Below are positions 46,366 to 55,841 of a stretch of 64,000 bases of DNA, piece by piece. The notes under the pieces are model-generated. The model was not told where the DNA came from. It made no database searches and saw nothing but the letters and a program-made list of their open reading frames with translations. A program made the translations under genes and the position numbers. Source of the stretch: Bacillota bacterium (GTDB lineage: Bacteria; Bacillota; Dethiobacteria; DTU022); the NCBI GenBank assembly GCA_011389985.1, contig JAABTH010000002.1, positions 58,599-122,598 on the forward strand, given 5' to 3'. Each line of letters opens with the position of its first letter. The first letter of the stretch is position 1.

Positions 46366-47844
46366 CTAGCGTTTTTTCATTTTGTCTTCATACATTAAAA
46401 CATCAGCTTTTTTCATTAAATCTTCAATTGTTTCGTTGTCGCTCTCACTCATCGCATAACCAATAGAAACGCTTAGTTCTAAATACTTCTCCTTCAATTT
46501 TTCATTATTCGTATTAACTAAGTCAATAATCCTTTGCTGTATCGTTTTTGCTTTTTTTTCATCCCCATCAAAGAGAACGGCAGTAAATTCATCTCCACCA
46601 ATTCTGGCCACAATATCAGCTTTCCTGAAACTCTGTCTGATAACATCAGCAAAGCTATTTATCAGTTTATCTCCTGCAGCATGTCCAAAATTATCATTGA
46701 CATATTTTAGTTTATCAATATCAAACATAAAGACAATTGTTTTTTCGTTTTTCACCTCGTCAGTTAATAGTTGGTTGATGTAAGTTCTATTGTACAATCC
46801 TGTCATCGAATCGTGAAAACTGAGGTATTTCAGTTTTTTCTCTGATTTCACTATTTTTTCATACTGCTCATTATTATGAAGAACTAAGCCTAAAAACTTA
46901 GTGATGTTTAGTGCCAGGTTAAGGTATCTATCAGTATGCTGGGGAAACATAAATTCACTGGCATCTAAAATACCGTAAAGATGATCGTCCCATGAAACTT
47001 TAATGCAAAACTTATTTTCGTTATTCATCATCGCATAGTTAGCATGATTTGATTTAAACTCTCTTAGTTCTGTTGGCATTAGCTCTGAGTCTCCACTCCA
47101 AAACCTGAAATTCTGAGCACCAAAGACCATCATAAAAAGTTCTTTAACTTTACCTATTACATCTCTTTTGCTTGTGTATGATGATATTTTTCCAAGCATG
47201 TCAAAAACAGCAGAGTAATCAGCAGATTGACTTCTCAGTTCATTAATGGCCCTGGTATTCTCTGTATTTTGATGTTGGAGACGCCACTCATATATTTTGC
47301 TTTTTAACATAAGTCGAATTGTTTCAAGTTCGACTGGGACGATTAAAAAGGGAAGACCCAGATAAGAAGATAGTTCTAATAATAAACCCTCTGCATTGTC
47401 ATCAATCTTTGCATCAAGAAAAACGATTTGTTTACTTGTTTCTTGAAAAAAGCTTCTTGCTGTGTCTTTATCGAAGCCCATAGCTGCAAGATGGTCTTTC
47501 CATTGTTTTAGCCATCCTAAACTCACAATATAGCTTCCCTGGGAAGTGAGGTAATCCAAAAATTCATTACAGGTCAAATGAGTAAAACAATAATTGCCGG
47601 TAATCCTTTCGGTAATAATATCCTCATCTATGAGCTTTAAAGCATCACAGGATTTGCTGCAAATAAGAATATTCTCTCCTGTACTGGCCTGAGATAATAT
47701 TTCTTTTGCTTTACTCTTGCTTGCTTTATGATCACATAAAGTTGGGTATACATGCAGCTCTACATCAGTAATGTCCTCTTTTAAAAGGGCAGTCTGATAT
47801 TCAGGATAAAAATTTTCGCAAATAAAAAAATGTAATTTATCCAT
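46366..47844 (-). CDS. GGDEF diguanylate cyclase with N-terminal DUF1638-like domain
   Basis: DSMTGLYNRTYINQLL, ARIGGDEFTAVL; N-terminal NYCFTHLTCNEFLDYLTSQGSYIVSLGWLKQW resembles DUF1638 from memory. Confidence 0.82.
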   Translation of the reverse strand: MDKLHFFICENFYPEYQTALLKEDITDVELHVYPTLCDHKASKSKAKEILSQASTGENILICSKSCDALKLIDEDIITERITGNYCFTHLTCNEFLDYLTSQGSYIVSLGWLKQWKDHLAAMGFDKDTARSFFQETSKQIVFLDAKIDDNAEGLLLELSSYLGLPFLIVPVELETIRLMLKSKIYEWRLQHQNTENTRAINELRSQSADYSAVFDMLGKISSYTSKRDVIGKVKELFMMVFGAQNFRFWSGDSELMPTELREFKSNHANYAMMNNENKFCIKVSWDDHLYGILDASEFMFPQHTDRYLNLALNITKFLGLVLHNNEQYEKIVKSEKKLKYLSFHDSMTGLYNRTYINQLLTDEVKNEKTIVFMFDIDKLKYVNDNFGHAAGDKLINSFADVIRQSFRKADIVARIGGDEFTAVLFDGDEKKAKTIQQRIIDLVNTNNEKLKEKYLELSVSIGYAMSESDNETIEDLMKKADVLMYEDKMKKR

Positions 47845-48879
47845 CTACTCATCCACCTGAATTGGATATGTGCCGTATTCTTTGACTGTTTCAGCAATTT
47901 CCAATAAAACATTTTCCGTTACCTGCCACGGGATTTCACCATGGTTGTCAGACAGAATAAACCCTCCTCCCGGGGCAGCTTTTTTGATAAGTTCCTTTAC
48001 TTCTTTTCTGGTTTTTTCTTTATCCCAGTTTACCATATCAATAGCATCAAGATTACCAATCATTGCCACTTTTTTGTTTGCTATTCTTTTAGCTTCATCA
48101 ATATTGTCTTTTACGCTAACAGCAACTGCTTTAGTACCTGTTTTTATCAAATCCATCATTACAGGTAATGCGATACCAGAAGCTAAATTTGTAGCAACCG
48201 GGCCCCTTATTCTAGCAATAGTTTTTCTTGCCACTTCGAACCCAGTGGAAATATATGTATCTCGTTCAACTATGGTAGGAGAAGCCAAAGGATTCGCATA
48301 TGATATTGCTGTAGCACCTGCTTCGAGCTGTGCATTCGCCCAGGCTACACAGAATTCTTCATTGATTTTCATTAACTGGTTAAACTCATCTTTCCTAAAA
48401 TATATTAATTCCAAATATTTTTCAAACCCCATCTGCATAACCGGCAAAGAGAACGGCGCTGTAACTGCACCAATAATAGGTGTATCTTCGTTTACTATTT
48501 TCTTAAGTTTTTTAATAATTTCAAGACCTTTTAAAAGACCGGCGATATTGTTAATATTTGGTATTTCCATTTTGAATATGTCTTCAATCTTTTTTATAAA
48601 TGGCTCGCCAGAATTAGGTGGTCCGTCTTCGTAAAAGATAACTTCTCCACCCCAAGCCTCGATTTCAGCAGCAGAATACAAAAAAGCTGTAACCATATCG
48701 TTGCTATACTTGTTTTTCATAAGAAGCTGGCCTTTAACAACATTATCAGCGCTAGAAAAATAATCTTTAATTGACATCTCTAATTCTTTTGCTCCGGTAA
48801 TTGTTAAATTTAAGAATATTGGTACTCGGTCGGGTTCTTTATAACTAAGAGCTGTCATTACGCGTTCCATCGAATTCAT
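47845..48879 (-). CDS. Uroporphyrinogen decarboxylase-family (MtaA/MtbA-like) corrinoid methyltransferase
   Basis: MNSMERVMTALSYKEPDRVPIFLNLTITGAKEL, VAMIGNLDAIDMV; next to corrinoid protein. Confidence 0.85.
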   Translation of the reverse strand: MNSMERVMTALSYKEPDRVPIFLNLTITGAKELEMSIKDYFSSADNVVKGQLLMKNKYSNDMVTAFLYSAAEIEAWGGEVIFYEDGPPNSGEPFIKKIEDIFKMEIPNINNIAGLLKGLEIIKKLKKIVNEDTPIIGAVTAPFSLPVMQMGFEKYLELIYFRKDEFNQLMKINEEFCVAWANAQLEAGATAISYANPLASPTIVERDTYISTGFEVARKTIARIRGPVATNLASGIALPVMMDLIKTGTKAVAVSVKDNIDEAKRIANKKVAMIGNLDAIDMVNWDKEKTRKEVKELIKKAAPGGGFILSDNHGEIPWQVTENVLLEIAETVKEYGTYPIQVDE

Positions 48880-48881
48880 GA

Positions 48882-49526
48882 TTATCGTCCCTCTTCCACA
48901 AATTTTTCAATAATTTGTATTACATGCGCGCCATTCTTCCCATCGGCATCGGCATTTACCTTTTGCCACAGACTACTATCCAATCTGAATGGTGCGCCAC
49001 CTGCGACAATTTTAACGGACGAACCATTCTTCCGAAGGCTTTCAACAACAGTTTTTACTTTTAATGCCGAGGGTAGCATTAATGTTGATATTAGAAGAAT
49101 GTCTAGTTCTGCTTCAATGGTTTTTTCAACAATTTTTTCTACACTCAAACCCTGCCCAAAATCAACAAGGTCATATCCCCCTGCCTTCAATACCGAGTAA
49201 ACAATTCGCTTACCCAATGCATGGTGGTCCTGTAAAACAGCAATGGCTATTTTAGGATTCTTTTTATATGATGACTCGCATTTGGGTTTGTGATTTTCGA
49301 TCAGTTCTTCGCAAATGACTCCGCTCATATATACCTGTGATAAGGATAATTGGCCTTCCTCCCAACCAACCCCGATTCTTTCCAATGATTCCATAATCAA
49401 ATGCTCCAAGGGTTCAAAACTTTCAGCTTTCAAATAAATACTTTTAAACATCTCCGCAGCTTTGATTCGATCGATTTGAAGCAAAGCCGTTTGAAAATCT
49501 TTGATTGGTAAATTAATTGCTTCCAC
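48882..49526 (-). CDS. Corrinoid (B12-binding) protein, MtaC/MtbC-like
   Basis: B12 motif DHHALG (DxHxxG), GGYDLVDFGQGLSVEKIVEKTIE, IVAGGAPF. Confidence 0.9.
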   Translation of the reverse strand: MEAINLPIKDFQTALLQIDRIKAAEMFKSIYLKAESFEPLEHLIMESLERIGVGWEEGQLSLSQVYMSGVICEELIENHKPKCESSYKKNPKIAIAVLQDHHALGKRIVYSVLKAGGYDLVDFGQGLSVEKIVEKTIEAELDILLISTLMLPSALKVKTVVESLRKNGSSVKIVAGGAPFRLDSSLWQKVNADADGKNGAHVIQIIEKFVEEGR

Positions 49527-49650
49527 TGTCTATTCCTCCATTTTTATCCTGAAATCCAGGCTAATGGCCACAAGTGTTCAGGCCGGTTTGGCAGCAAAAG
49601 CCGAACCGAGCTATATATTGGATGCACTATCTATATCTACGCTGCAGTTA

Positions 49651-49806
49651 TTATGACACTGTCTCTTTTACGTTGATCGAAGCGAGCCCTTTAGGATAAT
49701 CTTTGCCATCCCAGTGCTCGTGATGAGATTTAACGATATAAACAAGATCTTTATACTTCTCCGTTTCTTTTCTAATTATAACACTTTTTACCGGGTGCAT
49801 TTTCAT
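49651..49806 (-). pseudogene. HD-GYP domain fragment (51 aa)
   Basis: MKMHPVKSVIIRKETEKYKDLVYIVKSHHEHWDGKDYPKGLASINVKETVS; matches the HHExWDGxGYPxGL core of HD-GYP phosphodiesterases. Too short for the ORF track. Confidence 0.72.
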
Positions 49807-49892
49807 TATTATTCATTCAACCTCATTAAGTTATCGAGACTGATTTGCGGTCTTAGATCGTAGTTCTATATATTGAAGTTTATTCATATCAT

Positions 49893-50753
49893 TTAGAAAC
49901 TAGCGGTTGTCTGGCTAACGGATAGGGGTTCATCTCCAGGATAAAGAACTGAGGTTACAACATTGCTGTGGGCAAACATTGTTCTTCGTTTGAAGATCAC
50001 TATTAGCAACGCAGCTAAACCAAACAGGACTGTATCCCAGGGTTGAGCATCCGGCCATATCGGGTTATTAAGCTGGAAGTGTAACAGTGCGACAGTAAGA
50101 ATGCTGCCCTTTGATGCGTTGAACATTGCGGTCATGATAATCGAGAGTACGATGGCGGCGATAAAAAAATGAGCAAAAACCCATTCAGAATGCGGTGTTC
50201 CACCGATCAGGAAAGCAGGCAGATGCCATATGCCCCAGATTATACCGATGATCACGCTTGCCCCAAATGGGGTGAATCGTCGCTGTAGCAGAGGGAGAGC
50301 CAGGCCGCGCCAGCCGAACTCTTCTACAGGACCCAGGATCAGCATAAGCAACAATGCCGGTATAACGGTATGCCATGGATTAAATGGAAAAGGATCAGAG
50401 ATTGTGCCGGTTATTGCTGAGGCCAGGTAGAAGAGGGCGGGGGTTCCAAATATCAGAAACAGCCACCAGGCAAGCGGCATCCGCCACAATGTCAGACGAC
50501 GAAGATAACTACCAAGGCCACTTAACCCGTAGTAGCGCCAGATTAGTATAAACGCAGCAATGGCCGGGGCGTAGACAGCCAGAATATACAAGGGGTTTGA
50601 AGGACCTATCTCCCCGAATATGGCAATAACCGGGTCATGAAAAAAGATTAACAGAGAGGCAATACCCCATGTCAATCCAAAGCTTATCAAAATAAATGGG
50701 AAAATAGCCTTTATTTTCATAGTAGTTTGAGGTTTATCATTTTTATTAATCAT
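49893..50753 (-). CDS. CPBP family intramembrane metalloprotease
   Basis: GPVEEFGWRGLALPLLQRRF (EExxxR), IIGIIWGIWHLPAF, FNASKGSILTVALLHFQLN. Confidence 0.93.
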   Translation of the reverse strand: MINKNDKPQTTMKIKAIFPFILISFGLTWGIASLLIFFHDPVIAIFGEIGPSNPLYILAVYAPAIAAFILIWRYYGLSGLGSYLRRLTLWRMPLAWWLFLIFGTPALFYLASAITGTISDPFPFNPWHTVIPALLLMLILGPVEEFGWRGLALPLLQRRFTPFGASVIIGIIWGIWHLPAFLIGGTPHSEWVFAHFFIAAIVLSIIMTAMFNASKGSILTVALLHFQLNNPIWPDAQPWDTVLFGLAALLIVIFKRRTMFAHSNVVTSVLYPGDEPLSVSQTTASF

Positions 50754-50962
50754 TTATTTACCTGCTCTCTCGAAGTTTATTATAAATGCTTGTAATTTAC
50801 AGATAGTAGCGAATATGGCTTACCTCAATAATACCAGGAAAACTCCTGTATGGGCAATTCGCTAAGCTTAGGTAGTATATCACAATTGAATCATTAAATT
50901 GTTAGATGGTAAAATTTTTTGTGAATAATGTCTTGCAAGGGTGAACAAGATAATCTATAATA

Positions 50963-50999
50963 AACTTAACCAATAAGTTAAGTTACCTAAAAGGTTAAG
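50963..50999. promoter_or_regulatory. Operator-like inverted repeats upstream of the TA operon
   Basis: aacttaac-caataa-gttaagtt perfect 8-bp dyad, plus further half-site ggttaag at 50993-50999. Confidence 0.65.
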
Positions 51000-51018
51000 C
51001 GGGTGGTGGTCGCAAAAG

Positions 51019-51366
51019 GTGCTTATTGAATACGAAAGCGAATCAGTTTATGAAATTTTTAATGACTTTGATTTGATTAAGAAAAAGATTGGAAAGGATA
51101 AAGCTAGAGCAACTAAGAAGAGACTTGATCATTTGAAGGCAGCGTTAAATTTTAGCATCTATTTGACGACAGGGCTTGGAAAACCGCACCCATTGTATGA
51201 AAATCTAAAGGGTTATTATGGAGTAACCATTACTGGGAATGTAAGACTTATTTTGAAGCCTGATACCGAAAGCTTGGAGCCAGAAGTTTTGAAAGAATGC
51301 AAGACTGTGATTATTAAGGGGGTGATGGATTATCATGGCAGAAAAAACAAATGGCTTATCCCGTGA
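51019..51366 (+). CDS. HigB/RelE-like toxin
   Basis: DKARATKKRLDHLKAALNFSIYLTTGLGKPHPLYENLKGYYGVTITGNVRLILKP; overlaps a HigA-like antitoxin. Confidence 0.82.
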   Translation: MLIEYESESVYEIFNDFDLIKKKIGKDKARATKKRLDHLKAALNFSIYLTTGLGKPHPLYENLKGYYGVTITGNVRLILKPDTESLEPEVLKECKTVIIKGVMDYHGRKNKWLIP

Positions 51367-52441
51367 ATTGATCATACACCCGGGAGAAACTTTGAAAGAA
51401 ATGCTGGAAGACAGGAATATGACGCAACGCGAATTAGCAATGAGAACAGATGTGAAAGAGCCACACATTAGCGGTATCGTGAATTGTAAAAAACCAATTT
51501 CTGTTTCTTTTGCAAAAAAATTGGAGTATGCATTGGGGGTAGATGCAAGTTTTTGGATTAATCTCCAGGCAAACTATGAAAAGGAACTAGCTGATTTTGA
51601 AGAGATTAACCAGATCTCGAGTGAAGAATTGCTGATTCTTCAAAAATTAAAATGTATCACTGAGTACGCTCAGGATATCGGTCTACTCAATCCTGAAGCA
51701 AAAGGTTCAATGCTTGTCATTGAGTGGCGAAAGCGGTTAAACGTCAGCAGCTTGGCGCGAATACCTGAAATATCTCGGGCCGGGGCGTATCGTTTGGCAG
51801 TGGCGGATAATGTGGATCCATATGTTCTATATACCTGGCTTAGAATTTGCGATCTAATCACAAAAAATCAGTTGGTAAACCAGGAGCTGAATAGTGATAG
51901 GCTAAAGAGCAAACTGCATTTAATTCGAAAGCTCACTTTCGAAGATGTGGAGACGATTCATTCAAGACTGAAGGAGTATTTTGCAGAGTGTGGGATTAAA
52001 TTCGCCATTGTCAAGCATTTTACTGGAGCACCTGTGCAAGGCGTTATAAAGAAAAATAATGATGGTAGCCTCAATCTAATCATGACATTAAGGCGCAAAT
52101 TTGCGGATGTCTTTTGGTTTACGCTTTTTCATGAAATCGGGCACATTCTCAATGGAGATATAGAGGATCGGCTCATTGACTATGAGGATACAAAAAATGA
52201 AATAGAAAATCGAGCAGATGAATTCGCGGCCAATACACTGATTGCTCCAGAAATGTATAATCTTTTTGTTGACACCGGCGATTATTCGTTGTCGCGCATT
52301 CACCAGTTCTGCTCAGAACAGAATATTCCCGCTTATATCTTGATCGGCAGATTGCAGCGAGACAAGCACCTTGAGTATAATCACTATGTTCAAGAGAAAA
52401 TCAAGTATGAACTAGACGGTATCGAAAAGACAATAGAGTAA
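51335..52441 (+). CDS. HigA-type HTH antitoxin fused to ImmA/IrrE (M78) metallopeptidase domain
   Basis: HPGETLKEMLEDRNMTQRELAMRTDVKEPHISGIVNCKKPISVSFAKKLE; FTLFHEIGHILNGD zinc motif. Confidence 0.92.
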   Translation: MAEKTNGLSRELIIHPGETLKEMLEDRNMTQRELAMRTDVKEPHISGIVNCKKPISVSFAKKLEYALGVDASFWINLQANYEKELADFEEINQISSEELLILQKLKCITEYAQDIGLLNPEAKGSMLVIEWRKRLNVSSLARIPEISRAGAYRLAVADNVDPYVLYTWLRICDLITKNQLVNQELNSDRLKSKLHLIRKLTFEDVETIHSRLKEYFAECGIKFAIVKHFTGAPVQGVIKKNNDGSLNLIMTLRRKFADVFWFTLFHEIGHILNGDIEDRLIDYEDTKNEIENRADEFAANTLIAPEMYNLFVDTGDYSLSRIHQFCSEQNIPAYILIGRLQRDKHLEYNHYVQEKIKYELDGIEKTIE

Positions 52442-52557
52442 GCTGCCAATAAGACATAAGATAAAAAAGATGAATAAGACCTCACAACCGTTGGCTATTT
52501 TTTTAGCATTAAACAGCAGACACTGGGAAGCCCTTTCTTATTGGTTATTTTCGTATA

Positions 52558-53925
52558 TTATTTTTCAACCTTTGTTATCAATACTACACACTCAACATGT
52601 GTAGTATGTGGGAACATGTCTACCGGCTGGACCTCTTTTACTCTGTAGCTCTCTTTCGCCAGCAGGGCCAGATCGCGGGCCAGCGTGGCCGGGTTGCAGG
52701 ATATGTAAACAATGCGTTCAGGTTTTGCCGCAACTACGGAGTTTAAGAGCGCTGGAGAAGCGCCTCCCCGGGGTGGATTCAGGTAAACAGTTTTTGGATG
52801 AGCGCCCTCTAAAAGAATGTCCTTAATTTTCTCTGCCGGGCTATTAATGAAGGTAGTATTTATTACATTATTTAATGCAGCGTTTGCTCTGGCATCTTTT
52901 ATAGCTTCATCAGCAACATCAATACCGATTACATGTTTTGCCTTTTGGCTCAAATATAATGAAAAATTCCCTGTCCCACAGTACAGATCATAGGCCGTGC
53001 GGGGTTCGCCTGAAAGTGAGGCGCCCTTTTCATAAAGGATTCCGGCCTGGCCGGGGTTGACCTGGAAAAATGACAGTGGAGATATACGGTAACGAAATGG
53101 GGGTATCTCTTCCTCAAGCACTGTTTCGCCACTTAATGCTGTTTCACCGGATTTTCTTTTCCCTTTATGAAGAAGAGTGATTCCTTTGACAAGGCCGTCT
53201 GAATCGGCTGTAATCTGCGCGGCCAGCTCTTTTAGTTTATTTATGTAGGTTCTACCGGGTGCGGCGTGAAAAGCTATTACGCAGCTGCCTTTTTTAAAAG
53301 AAGTGCGGACTGTAGCACCTGTTACGGGCAGCTTTGTTTCTGCGCTGTTTTCTGCCCGGTCAATGAAAGCCTGAAGTCCCCGGCGGATAATATTTATTGT
53401 CTGTTCATTAGCTAGGTGCTGAACTATACACTGTTTGATATCAATAATATTTCGGCTGCCGTGCTCGTAGAAACCGGCAATTACTTTGCCCTTTTCAAGG
53501 CTAAAATGTATCTGTGCCTTATTCCGGAAACGCCATGGGTTCTGCATACCTGCAACTGGTTCAACGGGGATATCTATGCCGGCGATTCTGCGCAGAACCT
53601 CGGAGATCATTTTTTGCTTCCAGTTTAGCTGCGCGTTGTACGATAAATGCTGCAGCCTGCATCCGCCGCAGCGGGGGAAATAAGGGCAGAGAGATTTTTC
53701 CCTGAATGGAGAAGTCTTTATAATAGATACAGGTTTTGCTTCGCCGAAGCTTTTGTGTAAGGTAGTTACGATGGCAGTCACATTTTCACCGGGCAGGACA
53801 TGGGGAACAAAAAGGGTAAAGCTGTTCACTTTACCCACGCCTTCACCACGGTGATTTATATCAGTAATTTCAAGGTTAACTATTTCTTCTTTTTTTATAA
53901 TCAATGAATCTTTTGATTTTGACAT
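52558..53925 (-). CDS. rlmD: 23S rRNA (uracil-5-)-methyltransferase RumA/TrmA family with TRAM domain
   Basis: TRAM region ITDINHRGEGVGKV; CPYFPRCGGCRLQHLSY; YDLYCGTGNFSLYLS; VYLNPPRGG; VYISCNPATLARDL. Confidence 0.93.
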   Translation of the reverse strand: MSKSKDSLIIKKEEIVNLEITDINHRGEGVGKVNSFTLFVPHVLPGENVTAIVTTLHKSFGEAKPVSIIKTSPFREKSLCPYFPRCGGCRLQHLSYNAQLNWKQKMISEVLRRIAGIDIPVEPVAGMQNPWRFRNKAQIHFSLEKGKVIAGFYEHGSRNIIDIKQCIVQHLANEQTINIIRRGLQAFIDRAENSAETKLPVTGATVRTSFKKGSCVIAFHAAPGRTYINKLKELAAQITADSDGLVKGITLLHKGKRKSGETALSGETVLEEEIPPFRYRISPLSFFQVNPGQAGILYEKGASLSGEPRTAYDLYCGTGNFSLYLSQKAKHVIGIDVADEAIKDARANAALNNVINTTFINSPAEKIKDILLEGAHPKTVYLNPPRGGASPALLNSVVAAKPERIVYISCNPATLARDLALLAKESYRVKEVQPVDMFPHTTHVECVVLITKVEK

Positions 53926-53938
53926 TTTTCCGCCTGTC

Positions 53939-54196
53939 CTATTTTATCAGCCTGGCAATGTAGAGGATAATGACCGCTCCGAGAAATGATACAATGATCG
54001 TGGTGAAGTTAAATCCGCTGACGGCATTGTGGATATTGAACAGCGCGCCTGCCAGCCAACCTCCAACTAACGCTCCGATAATACCGATCACCATATTGCC
54101 GATCAAACCAAAACCCCGGCCTTTCATCACCAGGCCGGCCAGCCATCCGGCAATAATACCTACGATTAACCAGGTTAGCAGTCCCATTAATAACAC
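53939..54196 (-). CDS. GlsB/YeaQ/YmgE family membrane protein
   Basis: IIAGWLAGLVMKGRGFGLIGNMVIGIIGALVGGWL. Confidence 0.93.
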   Translation of the reverse strand: MLLMGLLTWLIVGIIAGWLAGLVMKGRGFGLIGNMVIGIIGALVGGWLAGALFNIHNAVSGFNFTTIIVSFLGAVIILYIARLIK

Positions 54197-54210
54197 CTCC
54201 CTGTGAATTA

Positions 54211-55578
54211 CTATTTCGATACAGCTAATAGTTTATTCCTGTCTAAAAAGAAATAATCTCTGTGCCGCCTGATCAGCCAGAGGGCGAGGGCAAATGAGAA
54301 TATATCAGCCACGGGAAAAGCAAGCCAAATACCGTTAAGACCAAAATGCAGAGGTAGCAGAATCAGCATCGGTATCAGAAAGAGAATCTGCCTTGCCATT
54401 GACATCACAAAAGCTTCCCTGGCTTTGCCAAGAGCCTGGAAAACCCCGCCTGTTACCATTTGTATTCCCACTGTAGCAGTTAGAGCGAATAAAATCCTGA
54501 GGGCGGGGATGCCCATTTCGATCAGCACCGGATCATCGGTAAAAATTTTCATAAGAAACCCGGGAAAGGCGACGACAAGAAGAAAACCGAAAAGCGCTAT
54601 AGCCGTTGATACCTTCATACCAAGCACAATTGCTTCATTTACTCTTATTTTTTTCTTTGCTCCGTAATTAAATCCCACAATTGGCAGTAATCCCTGGACA
54701 ACTCCCATGATTGGCATTAAGGTAAACATCATCACACGATGAATTATTCCCAGGGTTGCTATGGCAAGATCTCCGCCATAACTTACCAGCAGATTGTTTG
54801 CAATGATCAGCATAACACTTGAAGCGCCCAAACGAACGAAGGCCGAAGCGCCGATAGTAAGTATCTCCCTGACCAGATGCAGTTTGATTGAAAAATAACG
54901 CAACCTTATTGAAAGAGTGCTTCTTCCTGATGCGAAGTAATAGTAGAGGAAGGCCGAAGTTAAACCCTGGGCGGTAATAGTGCCGTAAGCTGCTCCACTC
55001 ATCCCCAGATCCATGGCAAACATATATACAGGAGTAAATAGTATATTTAAGAAAGATGACAGGATCATCGTTATCATAGCTATTCGGGCATTACCTTCTG
55101 CCCGGACAATATTGTTGACAGCGAAACTAAAAGAGAAAAAGATAGTGCCGTATAGGATGATACTTATATATTCACAACTGTAGGGCAAAATCGTGTCGCT
55201 GGCCCCGAAAAGCTTTAGCATTGGCGTTAAAAAAGTAAGCCCCAGCAATAAGCCGCTGATACTGACAACCAGAATCATCGCCAGAATACTGCCAAAAGCC
55301 TTGTTTGCTTTTTCGAGCTGACCGGCGCCAAGAGCTCTGGATATCACCGAGGCCCCGCCGATGCCGATGGCCCCGCTAAGGGCCATTATGATCATACTCA
55401 TAGGAAAGGTAATAGCCACGGCGGCTACTCCAATTGTGCCGACTCCCCTTGCAATGTAAATGGCATCTATAACACTGTGCAGTGCCATAGCGATCATGCC
55501 GACAGTCGCCGGAACGGCTAAATCGGCTAGCAAACCGGGTATGGGATCAATCCCAAGACGTTCACTCTGTTGCTTCAT
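54211..55578 (-). CDS. MATE family efflux transporter
   Basis: 12-TM ORF; GIGGASVISRALGAGQLEKA, GVVQGLLPIVGFNYGAKK. Confidence 0.93.
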   Translation of the reverse strand: MKQQSERLGIDPIPGLLADLAVPATVGMIAMALHSVIDAIYIARGVGTIGVAAVAITFPMSMIIMALSGAIGIGGASVISRALGAGQLEKANKAFGSILAMILVVSISGLLLGLTFLTPMLKLFGASDTILPYSCEYISIILYGTIFFSFSFAVNNIVRAEGNARIAMITMILSSFLNILFTPVYMFAMDLGMSGAAYGTITAQGLTSAFLYYYFASGRSTLSIRLRYFSIKLHLVREILTIGASAFVRLGASSVMLIIANNLLVSYGGDLAIATLGIIHRVMMFTLMPIMGVVQGLLPIVGFNYGAKKKIRVNEAIVLGMKVSTAIALFGFLLVVAFPGFLMKIFTDDPVLIEMGIPALRILFALTATVGIQMVTGGVFQALGKAREAFVMSMARQILFLIPMLILLPLHFGLNGIWLAFPVADIFSFALALWLIRRHRDYFFLDRNKLLAVSK

Positions 55579-55841
55579 TAATTACTGCAGCTCCCTGCCG
55601 GAAAACTTGCTGTGATTTAATTATTATAACCTAAACCAATAATTTTTGCTTAGCTTAAAAATATACCCGCTTGGGCTCCGCTTGATTTAATAAGCAGGTA
55701 TGATAAAATTACAAGGGCAAGTTTCAGCGGATATTTATAAGATGCCGCTTCGGGCATCAGCTGATGTCCGGTTTTATCAGGCAAACTGGTTATGATCATT
55801 AGAATTTGTAAGCAGTAATTAATGTGTAACGGAGGTTAAAT

